Positions 10,469 to 21,576 of a stretch of 64,000 nt of DNA are shown piece by piece (positions within the stretch are counted from its first letter, which is position 1; the number at the start of each line of letters is the position of its first letter). Below the pieces are notes generated by a model. It was not told the origin of the DNA. It worked only from the letters and a program-made list of their open reading frames with translations, and did not search any database. The stretch covers positions 2,537,501 through 2,601,500 of the forward strand of contig NW_022145520.1 of NCBI RefSeq assembly GCF_000002235.5, read 5' to 3'. The DNA is from Strongylocentrotus purpuratus. Taxonomy: Eukaryota; Echinodermata; Echinoidea; Camarodonta; Strongylocentrotidae. A program made the translations under genes and the position numbers.

Positions 10469-11622
10469 ACATAGCTTGACGGGTGCATGCTTATCAAGCA
10501 AAGTTGATAAGGTTCTCTCGTACTGTAACGCCATCTTATCGATATCAGTATCAGTCTCAGGTTTCTGAATCAGGTCCGATGCCTCCAAGTCTTTAGCAAA
10601 GGCATCATGGTCTATTGCCTTGAGTTTCCGATACACTATTTCTCTACGATCAGCTGCAGGTTTGTATATATTAAGATCACAGTGTACAGCAGCATGATTA
10701 CTAAGAAAAGTGGAGACCTCTACAGATTTGATAACATCCTCTTCACTTCTAGATAAGACATGGTCCAAGATGCGCCCATTGGTATGCGTGGACTCATAAA
10801 CATGTTGAAGAAAGTTGTGAGACGTCATTATGTCGGCAAATTTCTTAGTGTCTGCATTCGTTTTGTCGTCCCAGTGAATGTTGAAGTCACCGACGATCAA
10901 AAGTTTAGAAGGCGACACTGCTAAGACAGATAAATAATCGGCAAAGTCCTGAAGAAACATTGAAGATGTAATTTTATTCCTTCGACTGTAATGTAAAGTA
11001 CTATCAGTTTAAGAGAAACTGAGGCAGTGTTGTCAGGTATAAGATCACAGCATATACTTTCGAAGCTGGAGAAAGTGTGAATCGACGATGTTACCAAGTT
11101 GACAGACTCTCGATGAATAACAGCTACTCCTCCTCCAATACGATTCAGACGGGGAGCATGTTGGAACTTATAGACTGGAAGTGTCAGATCAGCTATGATT
11201 TTTCGGTGTTTTTCTGCATTGGACAACCAAGTTTCTGTCAGACACATGATATCAAAATCATGCTCAATGATGTAGTCAGTCAGAAGATCAGCTTTGTTAC
11301 TAGCAGACTGGGTGTTAATAAGGCACAGGGTGCAGTTCTTCTTTAGGTCATCTGAGGAGATGGGTTTGTTGCGAGTTGTTAAGATACAAGGATCACTTGG
11401 TAGAAAATAAGCTTTCTTCTTCCTTTTGACACCTCCTCCGGTATCTCTCACTGTAGGGTTCTTAAAATTGATGCCAAGTGACTCCACCCTGGTCCAAAAA
11501 TCAGAGGATACATAACCATCATGATCGAGATCCAGAAGGGCTGCTCTGCTATACCGTATCATGCAGGAAGTTTCTAACACATTTCGTCCTGTCTTTATTT
11601 TCTGGGCCGGGTTTTGCCTCAA
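10418..11622 (-). pseudogene. LINE APE-type endonuclease region
   Basis: It holds INTQSASNKADLL (start of the fold), LTETWL with the catalytic Glu (11224-11241), RIGGGVAVIHR, then after a frameshift near 10970 LLIVGDFNIHW (GDFN at 10880-10891) and GRILDHVLSRS. The final motif reads SNH where APE endonucleases usually have SDH, a change expected to damage catalysis. APE-type endonucleases nick target DNA for target-primed reverse transcription. Confidence 0.85.
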
Positions 11623-11872
11623 TATCTCCTGCTACCAATAATGATACATTGAAGGTTGCAGTAGAATTGGAATAGTAGTAGATTCTCTTTCCATTGTACT
11701 TGAGTGGCTGTGGCTGAGATCTATTGTTCACTGCATTCATGTGTGAGGAGGTCCAAGTTGTAGTGTAGAGATCCACCTCAATGAAAGGGCCAAACAAGAG
11801 GATCAGGACAAGCCACATGCTAAGGAATCCCATTGTCAAATTCAGTGCACAACAGTGGACAATCAGCCCCAC
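11549..11872 (-). pseudogene. LINE ORF2 N-terminal leader with 2A-like motif
   Basis: A 107-residue frame begins MGLIVHCCALNLTMGFLSMW with a hydrophobic segment (LVLILLFGPF, residues 21-30). It then carries LLVAGDIEAKPGP, with the 2A-like core at 11603-11629. The 2A consensus D(V/I)ExNPGP drives ribosome skipping and is known from APE-type LINEs of several animals. Here Lys replaces the Asn, so skipping is probably lost. The frame ends after CVRNFLHDTV; homology continues in another frame (RYSRAALLDLD), indicating a frameshift. Confidence 0.7.
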
Positions 11873-12796
11873 TTTTACTAGTGTATGTCCACTTTATGTG
11901 ACAATACAACAAGGCTGAATATTAGACGATGTGCATGACTAAACAGCAGCAAGCATGGCTCCTTCAAGTTAACCGCCAAGCTAGCAAAGTCAGAAACGAG
12001 ATCAAAGGTATATCTACTTTTCCACGATGAAATAGAATCCCGATTTTGTCTAGCAGATTCCAAGATATCAAACATTCAGGACATGACTGTTAAGTTAACT
12101 ATTCAAGTCCCCTAATATCTCCAATAAACCTCCGAAATCGAGAGATACCTGCAGCGGCCGCAGAGAATCTATGGTGGCCTCAAGGTTATCCTAGGACGCA
12201 TTCCTATCTTAATGCCTCAGTCACATCTTTGCGTATTTGGCTTGCGTATTGCTGCGTATTTATGTCAAGCCGTTTTAACATTTATTCCTATTTCTTGATA
12301 TCAAGAAATCGTGAAATAAAACAAAATCATTTCTTGATATCAAGAATATCAACAATCACTGTACGTCCAACGCAGCGACTAATTTTTCAGAATCTCCACA
12401 AATTCAAAATACGCCGTGCGGCTACCCTAGCATATGTGACGGCTACCGTATGTGACTGTGGGAATGCTGCGGCGGCCCTATAATAATAATAATAATCTAT
12501 AATAGTAATACGCTAAGACTCCGCGGGGGGGGGGGGGCATGACGTCTCCGCCAGCCTTTGTATTCTATTGTTTTTTAATGAGATCGCCGACCGAAGTTGG
12601 TGCAGCTATCTCCTCCTGAACCCTCCCCTCGGGGTACCGGTGCCCGGTGCCATCGTCCGCGGGAGAGTCTACTCTGTGGAATTGGCTATACTCCGCCCGA
12701 GGTCCTTCTCCGTGTCGACGTCCACGGCGAAAACAGACGCGATATGCATAATGCATGATATGCGTGACGACAGAGACACCTCATACATATATATTT
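11873..12796. other. mixed non-coding stretch with short simple repeats and a GC-rich patch
   Basis: The part next to the LINE could be its 5' untranslated region. An (AAT)n run lies at about 12480-12497 and a G-run of about 13 at 12525-12538. A GC-rich patch (12590-12745) is unlike its surroundings and has open frames on both strands, but no domain is recognised. Confidence 0.45.
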
Positions 12797-12852
12797 AGGT
12801 GATACGTAACGAAGTCAACGTATCACCTTTTGATTTCGTCAAGATTTTTATT
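12795..12852 (+). mobile_element. 5' stub of a HINE-like element (stub 1)
   Basis: It contains only the 5' terminus: TT, AGGTGATACGT (12797-12807), a loop, ACGTATCACCT, then TTTTGATTTCGTCAAGATT. It is then cut by the next 5' terminus at 12853. Confidence 0.85.
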
Positions 12853-12911
12853 AGGTGATACGTAACGAAGTCAACGTATCACCTTTTGATTTCGTCAAGA
12901 TTTTCTTTTTT
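12853..12911 (+). mobile_element. 5' stub of a HINE-like element (stub 2)
   Basis: This is the same 5' hairpin and leader as stub 1, interrupted by the following 5' terminus (AGG at 12914). The interruption lies in the T-rich tract after the leader. Confidence 0.85.
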
Positions 12912-14188
12912 TTAGGTGATACGTATGAAATATACGTATCACCTTTTGATTTCGTCAAGATTTTTATTATTATTTATTTATTTATTTATTTATTATTATT
13001 CTTCCTCGAATTTGTTCGCAGGATATCTCAAGACTGAACGAAGCCATTGTTATGAATCTTTCAATGATGATAGATCTTACTCTAACTTAGAACTGCGTGA
13101 CTTTTCAAAGACTCAAAGTCATCGTGACGTCATCCAGGCGCCATTTTGTGAAAATCAACTAATGATCATATCTTTATAACGAATAATAATTTTTCATTCA
13201 TATTTATCATGATTAAGATCAATATCCGTCCGGTCAAGTTGAGGTCAATAAACGTGCGTAAATGCGCGCGTGCGCGCTCGTCCGCGCGTTTACGCGCGCG
13301 CAAAAATTAAAAATGCTCTAAATCATCCCAAATTTTTTTTGCATACGTTTCAGGCCATATGGAGCATTTGATAAAAAAATTACGCACACGCGCATGCGCG
13401 CGCGTTTTCGCGCGTACTGGCATTTTGCAACATAGAATCGCCGATTTTTTTCTGCCATCATATTCGGTACATTTTTCCAAGCATTTTGATAATTTGTTCA
13501 CCTTTTATTAACGCAATGAGCGTCCGTCAAAGTTGACAGCACGCGCGGATTTGCGTTATCTTTATCCACAATACATGGGCAAAAACATGCCTATACAAAA
13601 TTCATTGTAACTCTTTAGAAAAGATTGAAACTCCCTATATTCTTTTATATGTGGATAGATTATGAAATGGAAATATGATTTCATGTCTCATTTGACTCTC
13701 AATTAACTCATAATGTCATCATAATGGCCTCCGGACTCAAAATTTCAATTTGCATATTATGACGTCAGCATATTTTTGGAAAATTGATTGTATCTCTGTT
13801 AATATGGATCAATTTTCTTTTTAATTTTGATATGTTCTAGCTGAGACAATCTTCTACAAATGTAGTATTCACAATTTTTATTTTTGACAAAAGTATCATG
13901 GTGTATTTTTGCGATTAAAGGAGGCATGTCAATTTTTCGCATTTTGCGTGTATTCTCTATGGGACATGACTTTTTCTCAAAACTGGATTCTACACTCCTG
14001 TCTTTCGCGAGCAAAATCTCCGTTGTTTTAGCTTTGTTTTCGCTGAGCTTTGGATATGTTGTAGCTGAGACAATGAGCTATCAATAGTGTGCCTTTTATT
14101 TTTCGATTAGATGCCGGGATCATGCTCATATTTCACTTGCAAAGTAGGATTTCTGAATTCCATTTCCCGTTTACGTGTAATCGCTATG

Positions 14189-14263
14189 GGAGATGTTTTG
14201 GTATATCGGTAACGCACTTGACTTCCAACCTCGAGATCCCTGGTTTGAGTCCGGGTGTCTCCA
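14189..14263 (+). tRNA. tRNA-like module in E1 (probably not a functional tRNA)
   Basis: The acceptor stem can form between GGAGATG and TGTCTCC (five Watson-Crick and two wobble pairs). The A box is TGGTATATCGG and the B box GGTTTGAGTCC (one mismatch). The 3' T-run fits a Pol III terminator. The anticodon region CTTCCAA can be read as TCC (Gly-like) or CCA (Trp-like) because the anticodon stem is imperfect. Confidence 0.45.
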
Positions 14264-14582
14264 ACAGTTTTTTTTCACTTTTTTTCCTTTTGACCTTCAC
14301 TGTACCATCTCCTTTGAATATTTAAACACGTAGATTCGCAAATAATGTCATAAATAACCCTTTTTACTTTATTATTACCCTATTTTCACTTAATCCATTA
14401 CTTTTTGCGTGTAATCTCTAGGGAAATGACTTTTTCTAAAATCTGGAGTCTACATTCCTGTCTTTTGCGAGCAATATCGCCGTTATTTCTGCTTGGATTT
14501 TGTTGATTTTTGAGTATGTTGTAGCTGAGACTATATGCTATCTAAATCAACCCTCATTTTTTCAATAAGATATCATGATCGC

Positions 14583-14640
14583 GCTCATGATCATGATCAT
14601 GATCATCATGATCATCATTATCTTAATGATGATAATCATT
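14583..14640. repeat. TGATCA / ATC simple repeat
   Basis: Reiterated ATGATC and ATCATT words form overlapping palindromes. Equivalent tracts lie at the same relative place in E1's second pass (about 15775-15825), E2 (17765-17825), E3 (19775-19815), N1 (42145-42190) and N2 (59275-59395). Confidence 0.8.
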
Positions 14641-16137
14641 TATCAATTACATTTTCATTTCTTTGAATAAGATAAAAATCGTCAAAAGGTGTTCTTCATG
14701 ATGTAAATTAGAGTCAAATGTGTAACTGGTTACTGCACAGGGTCAACATTTTGTTAAAATCAACTTATGATCATATCTTCATAACGGAAAGCCATTTCTC
14801 ATTCATATTTGTCATGATCAAGGTCAATATCCGCCTGGTCAATTTGAGGTCAATATATGCGCGTAAAAAATGCGCGTACGCGTAGGTAAATTTTTGAGCG
14901 CGCGTTAACGCGCTCAAAAATTTAAAATGCTCTAAATCATCCCAAATTTTTTTGGAATACGTTTCAGGCCATTTAGAGCATTTGACAAAAAATCGCTCTC
15001 ACGCGCATGCGCGCGCGTTTTTTTCGCGTACTAGCATTTTGCAACATAGAATCGCAATATTTTCTCCGTCATCGTATTTTGTACATTTTTCCAAGCATTT
15101 TGATAATTTGTTCACCTTTTAATAACGCAATGAGCGTCCGTCAAAGTTGACAGCACGCGCGGATTTGCGTGATCTTTATCCACAATACATGGGCAAAAAA
15201 ATGCCTATACAAAATTCATTGTAACTCTTCAGAAAAGATTGAAACTCCCAATATTCTTTTATATGTGGATAGATTATGAAATGGAAATATGATTTCATGT
15301 CTCATTTGACTCTCAATTAACTCATAATGTCATCATAATGGCCTCCGGACTCGAAATTTAAATTTGCATATTATGACGGATGCATATTTTTGGAAAATTG
15401 ATTGTATCTCTGTAAATATCGATCAATTTTCTTTTTAATTTTGTCTCGAACAATTTTTTGCTCCACTTTTTTTCCTTTTGACCTTCACTGTACCATCTCC
15501 TTTGATTATTTAAACACGTAGATTCGCAAATAATGTCATAAATAACCTTTTTTACTTTATTATTACCCTATTTTCACTTAATCCATTAATTTTTGGGTGT
15601 AATCCCTATGGGAAATGACTTTTTCTCAAATCTGGAGTCTACATTCCTGTCTTTTGCGAGCAATATCGCCGTTATTTCTGCTTGGATTTTGTTGATTTTT
15701 GAGTATGTTGTAGCTGAGACTATATGCTATTTAAACCAACCCTCATTTTTTTCAATAAGATGTCATGATCGCGCTAATGATCATGATCATGATCATCATT
15801 ATCATAATGATGATAATCATTTATCAATTACATTTTCATTTCTTTGAATAAGATAAAATCGTCAAAAGGTGTTCTTCATGATGTAAATTAGAGTCAAATG
15901 TGTAACTGGTTACTGCACAGGGTCAAAGGTCATATATTGTTTCAATCTATCTTTCCTAGATCCATGATGATCAAGGAGACACAATCTAATCTTGACATAT
16001 GAATAGATCATAATGGGAGAAGCATATAAATGGGAGAAGCATTTTACAAAATAATATATCGTGTAATGCATTATTCGTTATGTAAACCATTATCATACGT
16101 ATCACCTAATTCGTCTAAGTGACGAATTAAAGTCTAG

Positions 16138-18142
16138 TATTTATTTTGTGTCTGTATAGAAGAAATTATTATTATTCATCCTCAATTTTGTTCGCAGGAT
16201 ATCTCAAGAATGGCTAAAACCATTATCATGAAACTTGCCATGATGATAGATCTTAGTCTAACTTAGAACTGCGTGACTTTTCAAAGACTCAAAATTATCG
16301 TGACGTCATCTAGACGCCATTTTGTTAAAATCAACTTATGATCATATCTTCATAACGGAAAGCCATTTCTCATTCATATTTGTCATGATCAAGGTCAATA
16401 TCCGTCCGGTCAATTTGAGGTCAATATATGCGCGTAAAAATGCGCGTACGCGTAGGTGCGCGCGTTTACGCGCGCTCAAAAATTTAAAATGCTCCAAATT
16501 ATCCCAAATTTCTTTTGCATACGTTTTAGGCCATATAGAGCATTTGACATAAAATCGCGCTCACGCGCATGCGCGCGCGTTTTTTGCGCGTACTAGCATT
16601 TTGCAACATAGAATCGCCGTATTTTCTCCGTCATCGTATTTTGTACATTTTTCCAAGCATTTTGATAATTTGTTCACCTTTTAATAACGCAATGAGCGTC
16701 CGTCAAAGTTGACAGCACGCGCGGATTTGCGTGATCTTTATCCACAATACATGGGCAAAAAAATGCCTATACAAAATTCATTGTAACTCTTCAGAATAGA
16801 TAGAAACTCCCAATATGTTTTCATATGTGGATAGATTATGAAATGGAAATATGATTTCATGTCTCATTTGACTCTCAATTAACTCATAATGTCATCATAA
16901 TGGCCTCCGAACTCGAAATTTAAATTTGCATATTATGACGTTTGCATATTTTTGGAAAATTGATTGTATCTCTGTAAATATTGTTTTTTTTTCTTCCAAA
17001 TTTTGATATGTTCTAGCTGAGACAATTTTCTACAAATGCAGTGTACATAATTGTCCAGTTTGACAAAGGTATCATGGCGTATTTTTGCGATTAAAGGAGG
17101 CATGTAAATTTTTCACATTTTGCGTGTATTGTCTGTGGGACATGACTATCTCTCAAAACTGCATTCTACATTTCCGTCTTTCGCGAGCAACATCTCCGTT
17201 TTTTTAACTTTGTTTTCGGTGAGCTTTGGATATGTTGTAGCTGAGACAATGAGCTATCTCCAATGTGTACTTCATTTTTCGATCATATGCCGGGATCATG
17301 CTCATATTTTACTTGCAAAATGGGATTTTAGAATTCCCATTTCGTTTACGTGTAATCGCTATGGGAAATGTTTTGGTAAATCGGTAACGCACTTGACTTC
17401 CGACCTTGAGATCCCGGGTTCGAGTCCGGGTGTCTCCAACAATTTTTTCTCCACTTTTTTTTTCCTTTTGACCTTTCACTGTACCATCTCCTTTGATTAT
17501 TTAAACACGTAGAATCGCAAATAATGTAATAAACAACCCTGTTTACTTTAGTGTTTCCCTATTTCCACTTAATCCATTACTTTTTGCGTGTAATCCCTGT
17601 GGGAGATAATTTTTTCTAAAATCTGGATTCTACATTCCTGTCTTTTGCGAGCAATATCGCCGTTATTTCTGCTTGGATTTTGTTGATTTTTGAGTATGCT
17701 ATAGCTAAGACTATGTGCTATCTAAATCAACCCTCATTTTTTCAATAAGATGTCAGGATCCCGCTCATGATCATGATCTTCATCATGATTATCATGATCA
17801 TCATTATCATAATGATGATAATCATTTATCAATTACATTTTCATTTCTTTGAATAAGATAAAATCGTCAAAAGGTGTTCTTCATGATGTAAATTAGATTC
17901 AAATGTGTAACTGGTTACTGCACAGGTTCAAAGGTCATATATTGTTTCAATCTATCTTCCCTAGATCCATGATGATCAAGGAGACACAATTTAATCTTGA
18001 CATATGAATAGATCATAATGGGAGAAGCATATGAATGGGAGAAGCATTTTACAAAATAATATATCGTGTAATGCATTATTCGTTATGTAAACCACTATCA
18101 TACGTATCACCTAATTCGTCTAAGTGACGAATTAAAGTCTAG
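16138..18142 (+). mobile_element. HINE-like element E2, lacking its 5' terminus
   Basis: It starts immediately after the CTAG of E1 with TATTTATTTTGTGTCTGTAT, proceeds through the CRE block, CG-rich core and tRNA-like module, and ends ACGTATCACCT, hairpin, CTAG (18139-18142). No AGGTGATACGT start is present. One reading is that its 5' stub lies upstream of the nested E1. Confidence 0.75.
17364..17438 (+). tRNA. tRNA-like module in E2
   Basis: It has an A box-like TGGTAAATCGG and a perfect B box in CCCGGGTTCGAGTCCGGG, with a fully paired T arm. The loop reads CTTCCGA, and AATTTTTT follows as a possible terminator. The acceptor stem is GGAAATG with TGTCTCC (one mismatch). Confidence 0.45.
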
Positions 18143-20145
18143 TATTTATTTTGTGTCTGTATAGAAGAAATAATTATTATTCTTCCTCAATTTTGTTCGC
18201 AGGATATCTAAAGAATGGCTAAAGCCATTATCATGAAACTTGCCATGATGATAGATCTTAGTCTAACTTAGAACTGCATGACTTTTCATAGACTCAACAA
18301 CATCGTGACGTCATGTAGGCGCCATTTTGTGAATATCAACTTATGATCATATCTTCATAACGGAAAGTAATTTTTCATTCATATTTATTATAATTAAGAT
18401 CAATCTCCGTCCGGTCAATTTCAGGTCAATAAACGTAAGCAAATGCGCGCGTGCGCGTTCGTCAGCGCGTTTACGCGCGCGCAAAAATTAAAAATGCTCC
18501 AAATCATCCCAATTTTTTTTTGCATACGTTTCAGGCCAAATAAAGCTTTTGACAAAAAATCATGCACACGCGCATGCGTGCGCGTTTCCGCGCGTACTGG
18601 CATTTTGCAACATAGAATCGCCGAATTTTCTCTGTAATCATATTTGGCACATTTTTTCAAGCATTTTTATAATTTGTTCACCTTTTATTAACGCAATGGG
18701 CGTCCGTCAAAGTTGACAGCACGCGCGGATTTGCGTTATCTTTATCCACAATACATGGGCAAAAACATGCCTATATAAAATTCATTGTAACTCTTTAGAA
18801 TAGATAGAAACTCCTAATATTTTTTCATATTTGGATAGATAATGAAATGGAGATATGATTTCATGTCTCATTTGATCCTCAATTAACTCATGACGTCATC
18901 ATAATGGCCTCCAAACTCAAAATTTCAATTTGCATATTATGACGTCAGCATATTTTTGGAACATTAATTTTATCTCTATAAATATCGATTAATTTTCTTT
19001 TAAATTTTGATATGTTCTAGCTGAAACAATTTTCTACAAATGCAGTATTCACAATTTTTATTTTTGACAAAAGTATCATGGTGTATTTTGGGGATTAAAG
19101 GAGGCATGTCAATTTTTCACATTTTGCGTGTATTGTCTATGGCACATGACTATTTCTCAAAACTGGATTCTACATTTCCCTCTTTCGCGAGCAATATCTT
19201 CGTTGTTTTAGCTTTGTTTTTGCTGAGCTTCGGGTATGTTGTAGCTGAGACAAAAGGCTATCTCCAGTGTGCACTTTATTTTTCGATCATATGCCGGGAT
19301 CCTGCTCATATTTCACTTGCAAAGTAGGACTTCAGAATTCCATTTCCCGTTTACGTGTTATCGCTATGGGAGATGTTTTGGTATATCAGTAACGCACCTG
19401 ACTTCCAACCTCGAGATCCCTGGTTCGAGTCCGGGTGTCTCCAACAATTTTTTTCTTCATTTTTTTTTTTCCTTTTGACCTTTCACTGTACCATCTCCTT
19501 TGATTTTTTTAAACTTGTAGAATCGCAAATAATGTCATAAACAACCCTTTTTACTTTATTATTACCCTATTATCACTTAATCCATTACTTTTTGCGTGTA
19601 ATCCCTAAGGGAGATGACTTTTTCTCAAATCTGGATTCTACATTCCTGTCTTTTGCAAGCAATATCGCCGTTAGTTCTGCTTGGATTTTGTTGATTTTTG
19701 AGTATGTTGTAGCTTAGACTATATGCTATCTAAATCAATCCTTATATTTTCAATAAGATGTCAAGGATCGCGCTCATGATCATGATCATTATCATCATGA
19801 TCATCATTATCATAATGATGCTAATCATTTATCAATTACATTTTCATTTCTTTGAATAAGATAAAATCGTCAAAAGGTGTTCTTCATGATGTAAATTAGA
19901 GTCAAATGTGTAACTGGTTACTGCACAGGGTCAAAGGTCATATATTGTTTCAATATATCTTCCCTAGATCCATGATGATCAAGGAGACACAACTTAATCT
20001 TGACATATGAATAGATCATAATGGGAGAAGCATATAAATGGGAGAAGCATTTTACAGAATAATATATCGTGTAATGCATTATTCGTTATGTAAACCATTA
20101 TCATACGTATCACCTAATTCGTCTCAGTGACGAATTAAAGTCTAG
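18143..20145 (+). mobile_element. HINE-like element E3, lacking its 5' terminus
   Basis: Its start is the same as that of E2 (TATTTATTTTGTGTCTGTAT), so E2 and E3 are near-identical in layout and length (about 2.0 kb). It ends with CTAG at 20142-20145, directly followed by the 5' terminus of E4. Confidence 0.75.
19369..19443 (+). tRNA. tRNA-like module in E3
   Basis: The acceptor is GGAGATG/TGTCTCC, the A box TGGTATATCAG, and the B box GGTTCGAGTCC is perfect. A T-rich tract follows. Confidence 0.45.
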
Positions 20146-21576
20146 TTAGGTGATACGTACGTAGACGTATCACCTTTTGATTTCGTCAAGATTTTCTTTA
20201 TTATTTTTATTATTCTGCCATGAATTTGTTCGCAGAATATCTCAAGAATGAAAAAAGCCATAATCATGAATCTTTCAATGATGATAGATCTTAGTCTAAC
20301 TTAGAACTGCGTGACTTTTCAAAGACTCAAAGTCATCGTGACGTCATCCAGGCGCCATTTTGTGAAAATCAACTCATGATCATATCTTCATAACAGAAAG
20401 CCATTTCTCATTCATATTTATCACGATCAAGGTCAATATCTGTCCCGTCAATTTCAGGTCAATAAATGCGTTCAAAAATGCGCGTACGCGTACGTGCGCG
20501 CGTTAATGCGCGCGTAAAATTTTATATTGCTCAAAATCGTCCTAATTTTTTTTGCATACGTTTCAGGCCATTATAAGCATTCATAAAAAATCGCGCAAAA
20601 CACGCATTTTTGCGCGTTTTCGTTCGTAACGGCCGAACGAAAAATAATTCCTCCGCAAAAACTTTTGACAGGATATTCCTCATAATTTTCCGAACAATTT
20701 GATACCAAGTTTATCTCTTTATCACTATTAATAACGGAATGAGCGTCCGTTCAAGATAACCGTCCGCACGCGCGATTTTTGTAATACATAGCATATACGG
20801 GCAAAAACATGCCTATAAAAAGTCCATTGGGATGAATAAGGATTGCCAATTTTTTTTCATATTTAGATAGAATATGAGTCGAAGGTATGATTTTATATCT
20901 CATTTGGCCATTAAGGACATCTTGACGTCATCATAATGGCCTTGGAAGTCAAAAATACAAAAATGCATATTATGACGTCATTATGTTTATGGAAAATTTA
21001 GTGTATTTCTCTTAATATTCATCGATTCTCTTCTAGATTTTAATATGTTGTAGTCGAGGCAATCGTCTTTGAGATCAGTCTACACCAATTTTCATTTAAA
21101 TGATATCATCATAGCACAAAATTCAATTAAAGGCCACATGTCAGAATTTTCGTCATTTGCGTGTTATGTCTATGGAAGGTAAATTTTGTTCACATCTTGA
21201 ATCTTCATGACATTGATCTTTGAGCACTATCTAGCTTACGAGTACTCTATGTTCTCCCAAATTTTGATACGGTGTAGCTAATAAATTATCTTCAATATTG
21301 ACGTACATCATTTATCATTTTGATGACATCATCTTAGTGAAAATTTCAATTAAAGGCGACATGTCAGAATTTTCTTAGTTAGCGTGTTAGGCGACTTTTT
21401 CTGAATTCCTGATTCTACAAATCTCTATCGAATACCTGAAGTGGGCGCTATACCACTCTTAATCATGGTCTTTATCGTATTTATGATCATTATCATTAGA
21501 TCATCATCGGCACAATTTCATGATAACAAAATAGCACGTATCACCTAATTCGTCAAAGTGACGAATTAAAGTCTAG
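20146..21576 (+). mobile_element. HINE-like element E4 with both termini
   Basis: The 5' hairpin AGGTGATACGT (20148-20158), loop ACGTAG and ACGTATCACCT come first, then the leader, CRE block, CG-rich core and two ~225-bp internal modules (GATATGTTGTAG-type starts). The 3' end is ...CACCT, hairpin, CTAG (21573-21576). It has no tRNA-like module. Its interior closely resembles the units of the 1258-bp array, so this is the subfamily that fed the array. Confidence 0.78.

Larger units (their letters stand above)
8668..11872 (-). mobile_element. CR1/L2-like non-LTR retrotransposon (LINE), 3'-truncated and inactive
   Basis: Minus-strand order is hydrophobic leader with 2A-like motif, APE-type endonuclease, linker, reverse transcriptase. 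That is the ORF2 order of CR1/L2-group LINEs, which nick target DNA and prime reverse transcription there. Frameshifts occur near 11560, 10970, 10440 and 8800; in-frame stops occur near 9619, 9490 and 9121. A SINE (9738-10001) and a 233-bp duplication interrupt the linker. The 3' end (after KLNDDKSEFMIIAP) and any tail are missing. Clade assignment rests on the RT signature YADDTQLY and on SLDPVPTW-type motifs. Confidence 0.88.
12912..16137 (+). mobile_element. HINE-like non-autonomous Helitron/Helentron-type element E1, internally rearranged
   Basis: The 5' hairpin AGGTGATACGT / ACGTATCACCT starts at 12914 with a variant loop (ATGAAATAT). A (TTA)-rich tract, a CG-rich core, a tRNA-like module (14189-14263) and a TGATCA-type simple repeat follow. 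The 3' end is ACGTATCACCT, a hairpin with stem AATTCGTC/GACGAATT, and CTAG at 16134-16137. At about 14747 the sequence jumps back to a point just after the CRE block and runs through the element again, so the copy holds a partial internal duplication. The second pass has lost the tRNA-like part (join near 15445). No transposase is present; Rep/helicase would have to act in trans. Confidence 0.75.

Noticed and set aside
14189..14263. Calling the tRNA-like module a functional tRNA-Gly or tRNA-Trp gene
   Set aside because: The anticodon stem is imperfect, the anticodon register is ambiguous, and loops differ between copies. It behaves as part of a repeat.
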